A stretch of 64,000 nt of DNA, taken from positions 204,672 to 268,671 of the forward strand of contig JAIUNV010000006.1 in the NCBI GenBank assembly GCA_020161435.1. Direction: 5' to 3'. Under the pieces are notes generated by a model. The model saw nothing but the letters and a program-made list of their open reading frames with translations, made no database searches and was not told the origin of the DNA. Both the position numbers and the translations under genes were made by a program. Each line of letters opens with the position of its first letter. The stretch's first letter is position 1. Source of the DNA: Bacteroidota bacterium (GTDB lineage Bacteria > Bacteroidota > Bacteroidia > Chitinophagales > Chitinophagaceae). Positions 24,049 to 33,774 of this stretch are shown here, piece after piece.

Positions 24049-25791
24049 ATGATGAAGCGTTTTTTTCTTTCCATGATGTCCCTGGCAGTGGCGTTTGGCG
24101 TGTTTGCTCAAACACAGCAGGAAGGGTTTAAGGACCTGGTGGATGGCCGTGTAGATAAGGCTCAAACCATTTTCGAAGGATTAGTAGCAAAAGAACCGGC
24201 CAATGCAGAGTATAATTATTGGCTGGGTCAGGTGTACCTGGTTCAGGCACAATTGCACCGCACCAATACATGGCGTGATAAAGCCAAAGAACTGTACAGT
24301 AAAGCAATGGCTGCCACCGCTCAAAACCCGCTGCTGGTAGTGGCGCAGGCCCAAATTGAATTGTTGGAAGGCAAAGCCACTGAAGCGAAAGCTCATTTTG
24401 AAGGGGCTATTTTGGCTACCGCTACCAAAAAAAATAAGAAATACGGCGACCCCGCTATTTTGAATGCTATTGTACGGGCTAATGCCGGTGGTGATAGCAA
24501 AACGGGCGATGTTGATTATGCTGCCTCAAAAGCAGCACAAAGCGAAGAACTCCTTGGTGCTACTCCAGATATGTTTTTGAACCTGGGTATTACCTACCTC
24601 AAGAGAGGTGGTGAGTTTGGCGGACAGGCCAAGCGGGCTTTCGAAAAAGCCATTGCGCTGGATCCCACATTTGCCGCTGCTTACTGGCGTATTGGTAAAA
24701 TCTTCGAAAGCCAGAAGAACCCCGAAATGTATCTGGACTACTACGAAAAAGCCATCAAAGCCAGCGATAAGTTTTCATTGTCTTACCTGAGCATGTATGA
24801 CCACTACAAAAACCGTGATGTAAATAAGGCCAAAGAATACATCGAGCTTTTTATTGCTAATGCCGATAAAGACGTAGAGACCGATTATTTCTATGCTGAC
24901 TACCTGTTTCGTGCTGGTAAATACCAGGAGTCTTTGCAAAAAGCCAAAGACATTGAAGCCAGCCTTAATGGCGAAAAATTTGCCAAAGTGAATAAGCTGT
25001 ACAGCTTCAACTACGACCGCCTGAAAGATTCGGTTAAAGCCATGGAATACATGGAAAAATACATTGCTCAGGAAGATGTAGATAAAATTGAAGGAGAAGA
25101 TTATGCCTACATGGCGGCTTCTTACCTGAAAGTGCCCGGCAATGTAGTAAAAGCAGAAACCATGGCTGAAAAAGCTATTGGTCTCGATACATCTGTGGCT
25201 GGCAAAGTAATCATCATGGATGGTATGGCCAATGCCTATACCGCTCAGCAAGATTGGGTAGGCGCCTACAAATGGATGGCCCGCAAGCAAGAAGTAAAGC
25301 CTGACAACAGTGCCCGTACGCTGTACTTTTTGAGCGATGCCGCCTACAAGGCAAAACAGTATGACGCTTGTCAAACAATTGCCTCTACCTATATCAGCAA
25401 TTACCCCGATCAGCCTCAGGGTTATATTTTCAAATCGAGAGCTGCAGTAGCTGCCGACCCTGATACAAGTAAGGGTTCAGCTATTCCTGCACTGGATGAA
25501 TACACCCAGTTCTTGATGAAGGATACTGCCAAAAACAAAGGCCGTATTATTCAAAACCATGGCTACAAAGTATTTTACTACCTGGTAAAAGCACAGGATT
25601 ATCAAAAAGCACTGGATGCTGCCAATTTAATTTTGGCGATCGACCCTGTAAACGCATACGGCCAAATGGCAGTAGCCGAAGCGCAACGATTGCTGAAGGC
25701 AAACGGAGCTAACAAAGGAACTTCCGGAGCCGGCACTAAACCCGCTCCTGCCGCAAGTGCTGCAAGTGGCTCGGGCCAGCGAAAACCTTAG
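24049..25791 (+). CDS. Exported tetratricopeptide-repeat protein
   Basis: A TPR protein of 580 residues from the ATG at 24049; the frame is open from a TTG at 24028. The signal peptide MMKRFFLSMMSLAVAFGVFAQ is followed by helical repeats over most of the length, e.g. NYWLGQVYLVQAQ, AFEKAIALDPTFAAAYWRIGKIF and KALDAANLILAIDPVNAYGQM. A low-complexity Ala/Gly/Ser/Pro tail closes the protein. It probably works as a protein-interaction scaffold in the periplasm. It follows the PstS-like lipoprotein by about 140 bases. A strong terminator follows. Confidence 0.8.
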   Translation: MMKRFFLSMMSLAVAFGVFAQTQQEGFKDLVDGRVDKAQTIFEGLVAKEPANAEYNYWLGQVYLVQAQLHRTNTWRDKAKELYSKAMAATAQNPLLVVAQAQIELLEGKATEAKAHFEGAILATATKKNKKYGDPAILNAIVRANAGGDSKTGDVDYAASKAAQSEELLGATPDMFLNLGITYLKRGGEFGGQAKRAFEKAIALDPTFAAAYWRIGKIFESQKNPEMYLDYYEKAIKASDKFSLSYLSMYDHYKNRDVNKAKEYIELFIANADKDVETDYFYADYLFRAGKYQESLQKAKDIEASLNGEKFAKVNKLYSFNYDRLKDSVKAMEYMEKYIAQEDVDKIEGEDYAYMAASYLKVPGNVVKAETMAEKAIGLDTSVAGKVIIMDGMANAYTAQQDWVGAYKWMARKQEVKPDNSARTLYFLSDAAYKAKQYDACQTIASTYISNYPDQPQGYIFKSRAAVAADPDTSKGSAIPALDEYTQFLMKDTAKNKGRIIQNHGYKVFYYLVKAQDYQKALDAANLILAIDPVNAYGQMAVAEAQRLLKANGANKGTSGAGTKPAPAASAASGSGQRKP

Positions 25792-25814
25792 ATTTAAAGT
25801 GATTTTGTATAAAT

Positions 25815-25845
25815 AAAAATCCCCCGTTGTATGCGGGGGATTTTT
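25815..25845 (+). terminator. Terminator after the TPR gene
   Basis: A 12-bp perfect stem, AAAAATCCCCCG (25815-25826) with CGGGGGATTTTT (25834-25845) around a 7-base loop. It separates the TPR gene from the nuo operon. Confidence 0.9.
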
Positions 25846-25892
25846 ATTTATTGAATTTGTACAATTCACACGGTTATTAGTACGCAGGAACT

Positions 25893-25900
25893 TATTTTTG
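25893..25900 (+). promoter_or_regulatory. Candidate -7 element of the nuo operon
   Basis: TATTTTTG matches TAnnTTTG exactly and lies 23 bases before the nuoA ATG, behind the preceding terminator. The upstream element at the expected distance is poor (GGTTATTAG), so only the -7 box is convincing. Confidence 0.55.
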
Positions 25901-25922
25901 CGCCGCATCAACTTTAAGCAGC

Positions 25923-26309
25923 ATGTATTCATTAGCTGAAGTAATCGGAAGCCCCTCACAGTATTTGCCCATCGGAATTCAGTTGCTTTTTGCCATTGGC
26001 TTTATTGCCGTTATGATTGCGGTAAGCCATTACCTTGGGCCAAAACGCAACACCAGCGACAAGCTCGACAACTTTGAGAGTGGTATTGAGCAGGTTGGCA
26101 ATGCCCGCCAGCCCATGGCAGTTAAGTATTTCCTCGTGGCTATCTTGTTTGTTCTGTTCGATGTGGAAGTAATTTTCTTCTATCCCTATGCTGTCAATTT
26201 CAAATCATTGGGATGGGACGGTTTTTGGGCAGTATTGATGTTTGTAGGTTTCTTTTTTGCAGGCTTCACCTACATCATTAAAAAAGGAGCATTGAAATGG
26301 GAAGATTGA
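25923..26309 (+). CDS. nuoA: NADH-quinone oxidoreductase subunit A
   Basis: Membrane subunit of complex I, 128 residues with three helices. It helps form the quinone-binding junction between the peripheral and membrane arms. The conserved loop reads KLDNFESGIEQVGNARQ and is followed by VKYFLVAILFVLFDVEVIFFYPYAV, the family signature with its acidic helix. It is the first gene of the operon, with a promoter box just upstream. Confidence 0.96.
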   Translation: MYSLAEVIGSPSQYLPIGIQLLFAIGFIAVMIAVSHYLGPKRNTSDKLDNFESGIEQVGNARQPMAVKYFLVAILFVLFDVEVIFFYPYAVNFKSLGWDGFWAVLMFVGFFFAGFTYIIKKGALKWED

Positions 26310-26406
26310 TGCCAACACTATAACCAACAGTGATTTCAGCAAAACATTTTCAGCTGAAATCGGTTATCGAAGCATCAGTTTTCTTTCACCATTCAAATAA
26401 TAGCGT

Positions 26407-26988
26407 ATGAGTGATTTGATATATCAGGGACGCCCCGTACGATTTAACAGCGGCATCAAAATAGCCGAAGCACCTCCCGGCATCGAAGGCGAAGGTTTTT
26501 TTGTGACCAAGCTGAGCGAAGTAGTAGGCCTCGGCCGTAAAAACTCTTTATGGCCGCTGCCATTTGCCACCAGCTGTTGCGGTATCGAATTTATGGCCAC
26601 CATGGGTAGCCACTACGATATTGCCCGCTTTGGTAGCGAAAGGGTAGGCTTTAGCCCACGCCAGTGCGACCTGCTGATGGTAATGGGTACCATTGCCAAA
26701 AAAATGGGTCCGGTATTGCGCCAGGTGTATTTGCAAATGGCCGAGCCACGCTGGGTATTATCTGTTGGTGCCTGTGCCTCTTCTGGCGGCATTTTCGATA
26801 CTTACAGTGTACTGCAAGGCATCGATCAGGTAATACCGGTAGATGTATATGTACCGGGTTGTCCTCCTCGGCCCGAAGCAATACTCGATGGACTGATGAA
26901 AATTCAAGACTTGGTGGGTAAAGAAAGCATCCGCCGGCGCAATGGTGAGCAATACAAAGCTTTGCTCGGCGAATACGGCATTCAATAA
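26407..26988 (+). CDS. nuoB: NADH-quinone oxidoreductase subunit B
   Basis: Peripheral subunit of 193 residues that carries the terminal [4Fe-4S] cluster N2, which passes electrons to quinone. The cysteines are seen in ATSCCGIEF (the tandem pair), VGACASSGG and VPGCPPRPE. The spacer to nuoA is 97 bases, the second longest in the operon. The C-terminal IRRRNGEQYKALLGEYGIQ resembles other Bacteroidota NuoB proteins. Confidence 0.96.
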   Translation: MSDLIYQGRPVRFNSGIKIAEAPPGIEGEGFFVTKLSEVVGLGRKNSLWPLPFATSCCGIEFMATMGSHYDIARFGSERVGFSPRQCDLLMVMGTIAKKMGPVLRQVYLQMAEPRWVLSVGACASSGGIFDTYSVLQGIDQVIPVDVYVPGCPPRPEAILDGLMKIQDLVGKESIRRRNGEQYKALLGEYGIQ

Positions 26989-27014
26989 TCCAATTATCAT
27001 TAAGACCTTTTTCA

Positions 27015-27533
27015 ATGGGGCTTACCTACGAAACCATACAAGAAAAACTGAACGACAAGTTTGGTGCTGACAATTTGCAGTGGGAAAATACCTACGACCA
27101 ATTGACGGTAACGGCACCCAAAGAGCTCAACCTGAAAATCCTTCAGTTTTTGTTTGAAGACGAAACGCTTGCCTTTCGTTTTCTGACCGATATCTGTGCC
27201 GTTCACTATCCCGACAATACCGGAGCTGAGCTGGCCGTGGTATATCACCTGCACAACCTGGTTGCTAACGTGCGGCTGCGCATGAAAGTGTTCACAGCTA
27301 TCGAAAAACCAGATGTGTACACTGCCACCAGTATATTTCCTGGTGCCAACTGGATGGAACGTGAAACCTATGATTTCTATGGCATCAACTTCGTGGGCCA
27401 TCCCAAGCTCAAGCGTATTCTCAATGTAGATGAAATGGATTATTTCCCGCTGCGCAAAGAGTACCCGCTGGAAGACCAGAGCCGTATTGACAAAGACGAT
27501 GAGATGTTTGGCCGTGGCGGTTCGTACAACTAA
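27015..27533 (+). CDS. nuoC: NADH-quinone oxidoreductase subunit C
   Basis: Peripheral-arm subunit of 172 residues that binds NuoD and helps shape the quinone site; it carries no cofactor. The conserved C-terminal block ERETYDFYGINFVGHP, then LKRILNVDEMDYFPLRKEYPLE, is the 30-kDa subunit signature. It is separate from NuoD here, whereas some bacteria fuse the two. Confidence 0.95.
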   Translation: MGLTYETIQEKLNDKFGADNLQWENTYDQLTVTAPKELNLKILQFLFEDETLAFRFLTDICAVHYPDNTGAELAVVYHLHNLVANVRLRMKVFTAIEKPDVYTATSIFPGANWMERETYDFYGINFVGHPKLKRILNVDEMDYFPLRKEYPLEDQSRIDKDDEMFGRGGSYN

Positions 27534-27592
27534 CCGGCCCGGATAAAGATTTTTAACGACAGCATTAAAGCTCTCACAAGAGCCTGTAGCAT

Positions 27593-28828
27593 ATGAGTAA
27601 TCAATCAGTAACACACCACATTCCACTGCCAGAAGGCAGCATTCAAAAGCAAACCACCACCATGAACCTGGGGCCTACGCACCCGGCTACACATGGCGTG
27701 TTTCAGAATGTGGTAGAATTGGATGGTGAAACCATTGTAGATACAGAGCAAACCGTTGGTTACATCCACCGGGCTTTTGAAAAACTGGCCGAACGACGTC
27801 CGCTGTATCAGGTAACACCTATTACCGACCGACTTAACTATTGTAGTAGCCCGCTGAACAACATGGGCTGGCACACTACCTGCGAAAAACTACTGGGTAT
27901 TCAAACGCCGAAGCGGGTAGATTACCTGCGTGTCATCATCATGGAGCTGGCCCGTATTGCCGACCACCTTATTTGTAACTCTATTGTGGGTGTAGATACA
28001 GGTGCTTACACAGGCTTCCTGTATGTAATGCAGTATCGTGAACTGATTTATGAAATTTACGAAGAAGTATGCGGCAGCCGATTGACTACCAATATTGGTC
28101 GCATTGGTGGTTTCGAACGCAACTTTAACGACACTGCATTTACGAAGATTGAAAAGTTCCTGAAAGAATATCCTGTGGTGCTGAAAGAGTTTGAAAACCT
28201 CTTCAGCCGCAACCGCATTTTCATGGATCGTACACAAGGCACTGGTGCCATCAGTGCCGAAAGAGCGTTGGCGTACAGCTTTACCGGCCCCAACCTGCGG
28301 GCTGCCGGTGTAGATTACGACGTACGTGTGGCCAAGCCATACAGCAGCTACGAAGATTTCCAGTTTGATATTCCCGTAGGTACCACCGGCGATAACTACG
28401 ACCGATTTATGGTACGCAATGGCGAAATGTGGCAGAGCCTCAGCATTATTGAACAAGCCATGCAAAAGCTGGCACAGTTCAAAGGTGCCGAAGCCGATGT
28501 GTACCACGCCGATGTACCGGAATATTACCTGCCCGAAAAGAAAGACGTTTACACCAAGATGGAGGCGCTGATCTGGCACTTCAAAATCATCATGGGTGAA
28601 ATAGAAATGCCGAAGGGTGAAGTATACCACGCTGTGGAAGGTGCCAACGGTGAGTTGGGCTACTACCTCATCAGCGATGGTGGCCGTACTCCGTACCGCT
28701 TGCATTTCCGTCGTCCTTGCTTCATTTACTATCAGGCTTACCCCGAGCTGGTAAAAGGGGCCATGTTGAGTGATGCCATCGTAACCATGTCGTCGCTGAA
28801 CCTGATAGCAGGTGAGCTGGATGCGTAA
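27593..28828 (+). CDS. nuoD: NADH-quinone oxidoreductase subunit D
   Basis: The 49-kDa subunit (411 residues), related to the large subunit of [NiFe] hydrogenases. It forms most of the quinone pocket. The start block NLGPTHPATHGVFQ contains the quinone-site histidine. The signature ERRPLYQVTPITDRLNYCSS and the C-terminal GGRTPYRLHFRRPCF are clear. The spacer after it (91 bases) has no frame. Confidence 0.96.
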   Translation: MSNQSVTHHIPLPEGSIQKQTTTMNLGPTHPATHGVFQNVVELDGETIVDTEQTVGYIHRAFEKLAERRPLYQVTPITDRLNYCSSPLNNMGWHTTCEKLLGIQTPKRVDYLRVIIMELARIADHLICNSIVGVDTGAYTGFLYVMQYRELIYEIYEEVCGSRLTTNIGRIGGFERNFNDTAFTKIEKFLKEYPVVLKEFENLFSRNRIFMDRTQGTGAISAERALAYSFTGPNLRAAGVDYDVRVAKPYSSYEDFQFDIPVGTTGDNYDRFMVRNGEMWQSLSIIEQAMQKLAQFKGAEADVYHADVPEYYLPEKKDVYTKMEALIWHFKIIMGEIEMPKGEVYHAVEGANGELGYYLISDGGRTPYRLHFRRPCFIYYQAYPELVKGAMLSDAIVTMSSLNLIAGELDA

Positions 28829-28919
28829 ACTGAAGTGCGAAGGACGAGGGTAGAAGTAAGATGTGTTAAGTACGAAGTAGGAATTGAGATTGTAAAAATG
28901 GAATTTGAATAACTGAAAT

Positions 28920-29417
28920 ATGGTACAGTTTTCACAAGAAAATTTGGCGAAGGTGGAAGAAATCATCGCCCGTTATCCTGAAGGAAGGCAGAAAAGTGCA
29001 CTCATGCCTTTGCTGCATTTGGCACAGGAACAGTGGGGATGGTTGAGTGCCGAAACCATGGATTATGTAGCCGGCTTGCTGAAGCTGGAACCCATTGAAG
29101 TATATGAGGTGGCTACCTTCTACACCATGTACAACCTGAAGCCTGTTGGTAAGCATGTGTTTGAAGTATGCCATACCGGTCCTTGCATGCTGCGGGGCAG
29201 CGACGACATACTGGCTTATATCAAAGAAAAGCTGGGCATTGGTGTAGGTGAAACAACTGCCGATGGTTTGTTTACCCTCAAAACAGCCGAATGCCTTGGT
29301 GCCTGCGGATACGCTCCCATGATGCAAATGGGTAAGTATTACAAAGAGCATCTGACAAAAGAAAAAATTGACCGCATTATAGAAGAGTGCAGAACACAGG
29401 CAGCCGCCAACAACTAA
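28920..29417 (+). CDS. nuoE: NADH-quinone oxidoreductase subunit E
   Basis: The 24-kDa thioredoxin-like subunit (165 residues) with the [2Fe-2S] cluster N1a. Ligands are visible as CHTGPC (C-x4-C) and CLGAC (C-x3-C) about 40 residues later. It partners NuoF at the NADH-oxidising tip of the complex. Confidence 0.95.
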   Translation: MVQFSQENLAKVEEIIARYPEGRQKSALMPLLHLAQEQWGWLSAETMDYVAGLLKLEPIEVYEVATFYTMYNLKPVGKHVFEVCHTGPCMLRGSDDILAYIKEKLGIGVGETTADGLFTLKTAECLGACGYAPMMQMGKYYKEHLTKEKIDRIIEECRTQAAANN

Positions 29418-29485
29418 GCACTTTTTTAGAAACGCAGATTCTGACCAAAGCACAATAATCCTGCACAGCAGGCTAAAGCAATAGC

Positions 29486-30844
29486 ATGGGACGTAAATTA
29501 TTGTTGGAAAAAGCACATGTAGAAGGCATTCGCTACTACGACGTTTACCGCCGCGAAGGTGGCTACCGGAGTGTAGAGAAAGCGCTCAAAAGCATGACGC
29601 CCGATGAAGTAACAGAAGAAGTGAAAAAAAGTGGTCTTCGAGGCCGCGGTGGTGCCGGTTTTCCTACCGGTATGAAGTGGAGCTTTTTGGCAAAGCCAGA
29701 AGGTGTACCCCGTTACCTGGTAGTAAATGCCGATGAATCGGAGCCCGGTACTTTCAAAGACCGATACCTGATGGAGTTCATTCCGCATATTCTCATCGAG
29801 GGTATCATCACTTCATCTTATGCATTGGGTGCCAATAGTGCATACATCTACATCCGTGGTGAGTACGCATGGATTCCTGATATTCTGGAACAAGCCATTG
29901 CCGAAGCCAAGAACAACGGCTGGCTGGGCAAAAACATTTTGGGCACAGGCTACAATCTCGAAGTATATGTACAGCGTGGTGGCGGAGCTTATATCTGTGG
30001 TGAAGAAACTGCCCTCATTGAAAGCCTGGAAGGCAAGCGGGGTAACCCTCGCATTAAGCCGCCATTTCCTGCGGTAAAAGGTTTGTGGGATTGCCCAACG
30101 GTGGTAAACAACGTAGAAACCATTGCAGCAGTTGTGCCCATCATTAATAATGGTGGAGATGACTATGCAAAAATTGGTGTAGGTCGTTCTACGGGTACCA
30201 AACTCATGAGTGCCTGCGGCAATATCAACAAGCCGGGTGTGTACGAAATTGATATGACCATCAGTGTGGAAGAATTCATTTTCAGCGATGAATACTGTGG
30301 TGGTATTGCCAACGGCAAACGCCTGAAAGCCTGTATTCCCGGTGGATCTTCTGTACCCATTTTGCCAGCTAACCTGCTGCTGAAAACTGCGAAAGGTGAG
30401 CAACGCATGATGCACTACGAAGGCCTGAGCGACGGTGGTTTTGCTACCGGTTCTATGATGGGTTCTGGTGGTTTTATTGTGTTGGATGAAGACCAGTGCA
30501 TTGTAAAACACACGTATACATTGGCCCGCTTCTATCGTCATGAGAGTTGTGGTCAGTGTTCACCTTGCCGCGAAGGCACCGGCTGGATGGAAAAGATTTT
30601 GTGGCGCCTGGAAAATGGTCAGGGCAAACTGAGCGACATCGATTTGCTGGTAGACATTCAAAGCAAGATTGAAGGCAACACCATTTGCCCCTTGGGCGAT
30701 GCGGCCGCATGGCCCGTTGCAGCTGCCATCCGTCACTTCCGCGATGAATTTGAATGGCATGTCAACAATCCGAAGGAGTGCTTGCAGCGCAACTACGGAT
30801 TGGCCCACTATGCCGATCCGATTCACGTACCCACACCCGCCTGA
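29486..30844 (+). CDS. nuoF: NADH-quinone oxidoreductase subunit F
   Basis: The 51-kDa subunit (452 residues) that binds NADH and FMN and holds cluster N3. The nucleotide-binding glycine loop is GLRGRGGAGFPTGMKW. The FMN region reads GGAYICGEETALIESLEG. The [4Fe-4S] ligands appear as SCGQCSPCREG with the distant NTICPLGD. It is the entry point of electrons from NADH. Confidence 0.96.
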   Translation: MGRKLLLEKAHVEGIRYYDVYRREGGYRSVEKALKSMTPDEVTEEVKKSGLRGRGGAGFPTGMKWSFLAKPEGVPRYLVVNADESEPGTFKDRYLMEFIPHILIEGIITSSYALGANSAYIYIRGEYAWIPDILEQAIAEAKNNGWLGKNILGTGYNLEVYVQRGGGAYICGEETALIESLEGKRGNPRIKPPFPAVKGLWDCPTVVNNVETIAAVVPIINNGGDDYAKIGVGRSTGTKLMSACGNINKPGVYEIDMTISVEEFIFSDEYCGGIANGKRLKACIPGGSSVPILPANLLLKTAKGEQRMMHYEGLSDGGFATGSMMGSGGFIVLDEDQCIVKHTYTLARFYRHESCGQCSPCREGTGWMEKILWRLENGQGKLSDIDLLVDIQSKIEGNTICPLGDAAAWPVAAAIRHFRDEFEWHVNNPKECLQRNYGLAHYADPIHVPTPA

Positions 30845-30949
30845 TTGTAATGCGTAAGTGTACAGATGTTATACACAGTACAGCTACGCAAACATGCTCC
30901 AATATTGTTGCAACAGCAGCAATCAAATTAAAAAGTAAGGATTCAACAT

Positions 30950-32062
30950 ATGTCGGACCAACTGTTGAAAGTAACCATTGATAACATTACGGTAGAAGTA
31001 CCGAATGGCACCACCATTTTGCAGGCAGCCCGCAAAATTGGCGGTGATGTTACGCCGCCTGCCATGTGCTTTTACACGCCATTGAAAGGTAGCGGTGGTA
31101 AGTGCAGAACCTGCCTGGTGGAAGTAAGCAAGGGCTCTGAAAAAGATCCTCGCCCCATGCCCAAGCTGGTAGCCAGCTGCCGCACCACCGTAATGGATGG
31201 CATGGAAATAAAAAGCATTACCAGCCAGCGGGTGCTCGATGCCCGTGCCGGTGTGGTGGAATTTTTGCTGCTCAACCATCCGCTGGATTGCCCCATTTGC
31301 GATCAGGCCGGCGAATGCCACCTGCAAGACCTGAGCTACGAGCATGGCAAAAACGGTACCCGATACGAGTTTCAGCGCCGCACATTCAAAAAACGTGACC
31401 TCGGCCAGTACATTCAACTGCACATGACGCGTTGCATTCTTTGCTATCGTTGCGTATTTACTGCCGATCAGGTTTCTGAAAAGCGGGTGCATGGTGTACT
31501 CGATCGTGGCGACCATGCTGAAATTGCTACGTACATTGAGCAAAACCTCAACAACGAATTCATTGGTAACGTCATTGACGTTTGCCCCGTTGGTGCATTA
31601 ACTGATAAAACGTTCCGTTTCAAGAACCGTGTTTGGTTTACCAAGCCTATGACAGCACACCGCGATTGCGACAAGTGCTGCGGCGAAGTAACCCTGTGGA
31701 TGCGTGGCGATGAAGTGTTTCGTGTAACGGCCCGTAAGGATGAATGGGGTGAAATTAAAACCAGCGAAAAAACTGGTAAGACCGGTTGGATTTGCAACGA
31801 CTGCCGTTTCGATAAAAAGAAAGCCAGCGACTGGACCATAGAAGGACTGGCTCCTATCGATCGTCATTCTGTAATTGGACAGGGTAAGTACAAGGGCTTG
31901 AAGAAGCCGGAAGAAACCATTCAAAAAGTGCTGGATGGCCGCAAGCCTCGTTTGCTCATGGACATTCACAGTGTGAGTGAGGTAAACAATCCGGCGATTG
32001 AACTGAGCGAAATCAACGGTCCTGCAACCAGTGCTGTATTTAAGAAAAACAATCACGAATAA
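30950..32062 (+). CDS. nuoG: NADH-quinone oxidoreductase subunit G, short form
   Basis: Iron-sulfur subunit of 370 residues that relays electrons from NuoF to NuoI. The N-terminal [2Fe-2S] ferredoxin domain has GGKCRTCLVEV. It is followed by the DCPICDQAGECHLQD block (with the histidine-ligated cluster) and a 4Fe-4S segment CILCYRCV...VCPVGAL. A CDKCCGEV/WICNDC pair corresponds to the start of the molybdopterin-type region. The catalytically inert C-terminal molybdopterin-like domain of classical NuoG (in total 700-900 residues) is missing. The gene is not frameshifted and flows into nuoH, so the short form appears native. Confidence 0.92.
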   Translation: MSDQLLKVTIDNITVEVPNGTTILQAARKIGGDVTPPAMCFYTPLKGSGGKCRTCLVEVSKGSEKDPRPMPKLVASCRTTVMDGMEIKSITSQRVLDARAGVVEFLLLNHPLDCPICDQAGECHLQDLSYEHGKNGTRYEFQRRTFKKRDLGQYIQLHMTRCILCYRCVFTADQVSEKRVHGVLDRGDHAEIATYIEQNLNNEFIGNVIDVCPVGALTDKTFRFKNRVWFTKPMTAHRDCDKCCGEVTLWMRGDEVFRVTARKDEWGEIKTSEKTGKTGWICNDCRFDKKKASDWTIEGLAPIDRHSVIGQGKYKGLKKPEETIQKVLDGRKPRLLMDIHSVSEVNNPAIELSEINGPATSAVFKKNNHE

Positions 32063-32072
32063 TCAATAAGCA

Positions 32073-33149
32073 ATGACATTTTCACTATTAGCCATCACAT
32101 TGGATTGGGCACTGGTGTTGGAGAAATTTTTGTTGATACTGGTGGTTGTATCTATCTCTCTGGGCTTTGCGATGTACAGCACTTACGCTGAGCGTAAGGT
32201 GGCTGGTTTTTTGCAAGACCGTCTTGGACCCAACCGCTTCGGCTGGTTTGGTTTGCTGCAGCCTGTGGCCGATGCCATCAAGCTGTTTGCCAAAGAAGAC
32301 ATCATTCCCAATAAAGCCAACAAGGTATTGTTTGTGCTTGGCCCGGGCCTGGCTATGCTGGCCGCCCTTATGACCAGTGCTGTTATTCCTTGGGGCGATA
32401 CACTCACTATTGGCGACCGTGCTGTTAGTCTGCAAATAGCCGACATCAATATTGGTATGCTGTATGTGTTTGCCGTGGTAGCACTCGGTGTGTATGGTGT
32501 AATGATTGGCGGCTGGAGTAGCAACAACAAGTTTTCATTGTTGGCGGCTATCCGTGGTGCTTCGCAAAACATTAGTTACGAACTGGCTATGGGCCTCTCT
32601 ATTATCGCCCTTGTATTTGTGACGGGTTCGCTTAGCCTCAAAGACATTGTGGTGTCGCAGCAAACCATTGGCTGGAATTTCTTTTTACAACCGCTCGGTT
32701 TTTTACTCTTCATGATTTGTGCGTTTGCCGAATGTAACCGTACACCATTTGACTTGCCAGAAGCTGAGAACGAACTGAACTTTGGTTACCACCAGGAGTA
32801 CAGCTCTATGAAACTGGGTTTCTACCTGTTTGCTGAATACATCAATATGTTCATCAGCAGTGTTATCATGAGCACACTCTATTTTGGTGGGTATGATATC
32901 CTGCCTTTTGTAGATGAAACCAAATGGGGGCTCGATCCCAATGTACTTACGTTGCTGGGCTTTGGAGCACTGATGATTAAAACAGTATTCTTTGTATTCT
33001 TCTTTATGTGGGTACGCTGGACCATACCGCGTTTCCGTTACGACCAATTGATGAATTTGGGTTGGAAGAAACTCATTCCGCTGGCCCTTATCAATATGCT
33101 CATTACTGCAGCCGTGGTATTGTATTTGCAAAATGGCTGGCCTAAATAA
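32073..33149 (+). CDS. nuoH: NADH-quinone oxidoreductase subunit H
   Basis: Membrane subunit of 358 residues with about eight or nine helices. It lies at the arm junction and forms part of the quinone tunnel. The signatures YAERKVAGFLQDRLGPNR and AFAECNRTPFDLPEAENEL are present. It starts 10 bases after the nuoG stop. Confidence 0.96.
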   Translation: MTFSLLAITLDWALVLEKFLLILVVVSISLGFAMYSTYAERKVAGFLQDRLGPNRFGWFGLLQPVADAIKLFAKEDIIPNKANKVLFVLGPGLAMLAALMTSAVIPWGDTLTIGDRAVSLQIADINIGMLYVFAVVALGVYGVMIGGWSSNNKFSLLAAIRGASQNISYELAMGLSIIALVFVTGSLSLKDIVVSQQTIGWNFFLQPLGFLLFMICAFAECNRTPFDLPEAENELNFGYHQEYSSMKLGFYLFAEYINMFISSVIMSTLYFGGYDILPFVDETKWGLDPNVLTLLGFGALMIKTVFFVFFFMWVRWTIPRFRYDQLMNLGWKKLIPLALINMLITAAVVLYLQNGWPK

Positions 33150-33219
33150 TTCATCCTTCACCTAAAACAACCACAGCGAAATTTCTTCGTTTTGAATTAA
33201 TCGCAAACGCTGTTCAGAT

Positions 33220-33774
33220 ATGCAACCATTAACCAACAGATCGAAGCAGGTAGACCGCAGCCCGATGACTTTTTCGGAGAAGCTGTATCTGCCAAGTATT
33301 GCCAAGGGCATGGCCATCACTTTTTCGCACCTTTTCAAAAAACGTCCTACCATTCAGTATCCTGAGCAGACTCGTCCGTTCAGCCAGGTATTTCGTGGGT
33401 TGCATGTATTGAACCGCGACGAAGAAGGCCGTGAACGCTGTACCGCATGTGGGCTTTGTGCAGTGGCTTGTCCTGCAGAAGCCATTACAATGGAGGCAGC
33501 CGAACGCCAGGACGGTGAAGAAAACCTGTACCGTGAAGAAAAGTATGCCGCCAAGTATGAAATCAACATGCTGCGTTGCATTTTCTGTGGCTTGTGCGAA
33601 GAAGCTTGTCCGAAAGATGCCATTTACCTGAGTGAAACTTTTGCGCCAGCTAACTTCAACCGCCAGGGTTTCATTTACAACAAACAAGAATTGCTGATTC
33701 CCAATCCGGTGACAGAAAAAGAAGCTTATGAAAAAGCTGCCGGTGGCAGGGTTCGTAAGCCAGTGAACGAATAA
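33220..33774 (+). CDS. nuoI: NADH-quinone oxidoreductase subunit I
   Basis: Peripheral subunit of 184 residues with two [4Fe-4S] ferredoxin motifs that carry clusters N6a and N6b: CTACGLCAVACPAEAI and CIFCGLCEEACPKDAI. It bridges NuoG and NuoB. A long basic N-terminal segment precedes the ferredoxin fold. Confidence 0.96.
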   Translation: MQPLTNRSKQVDRSPMTFSEKLYLPSIAKGMAITFSHLFKKRPTIQYPEQTRPFSQVFRGLHVLNRDEEGRERCTACGLCAVACPAEAITMEAAERQDGEENLYREEKYAAKYEINMLRCIFCGLCEEACPKDAIYLSETFAPANFNRQGFIYNKQELLIPNPVTEKEAYEKAAGGRVRKPVNE

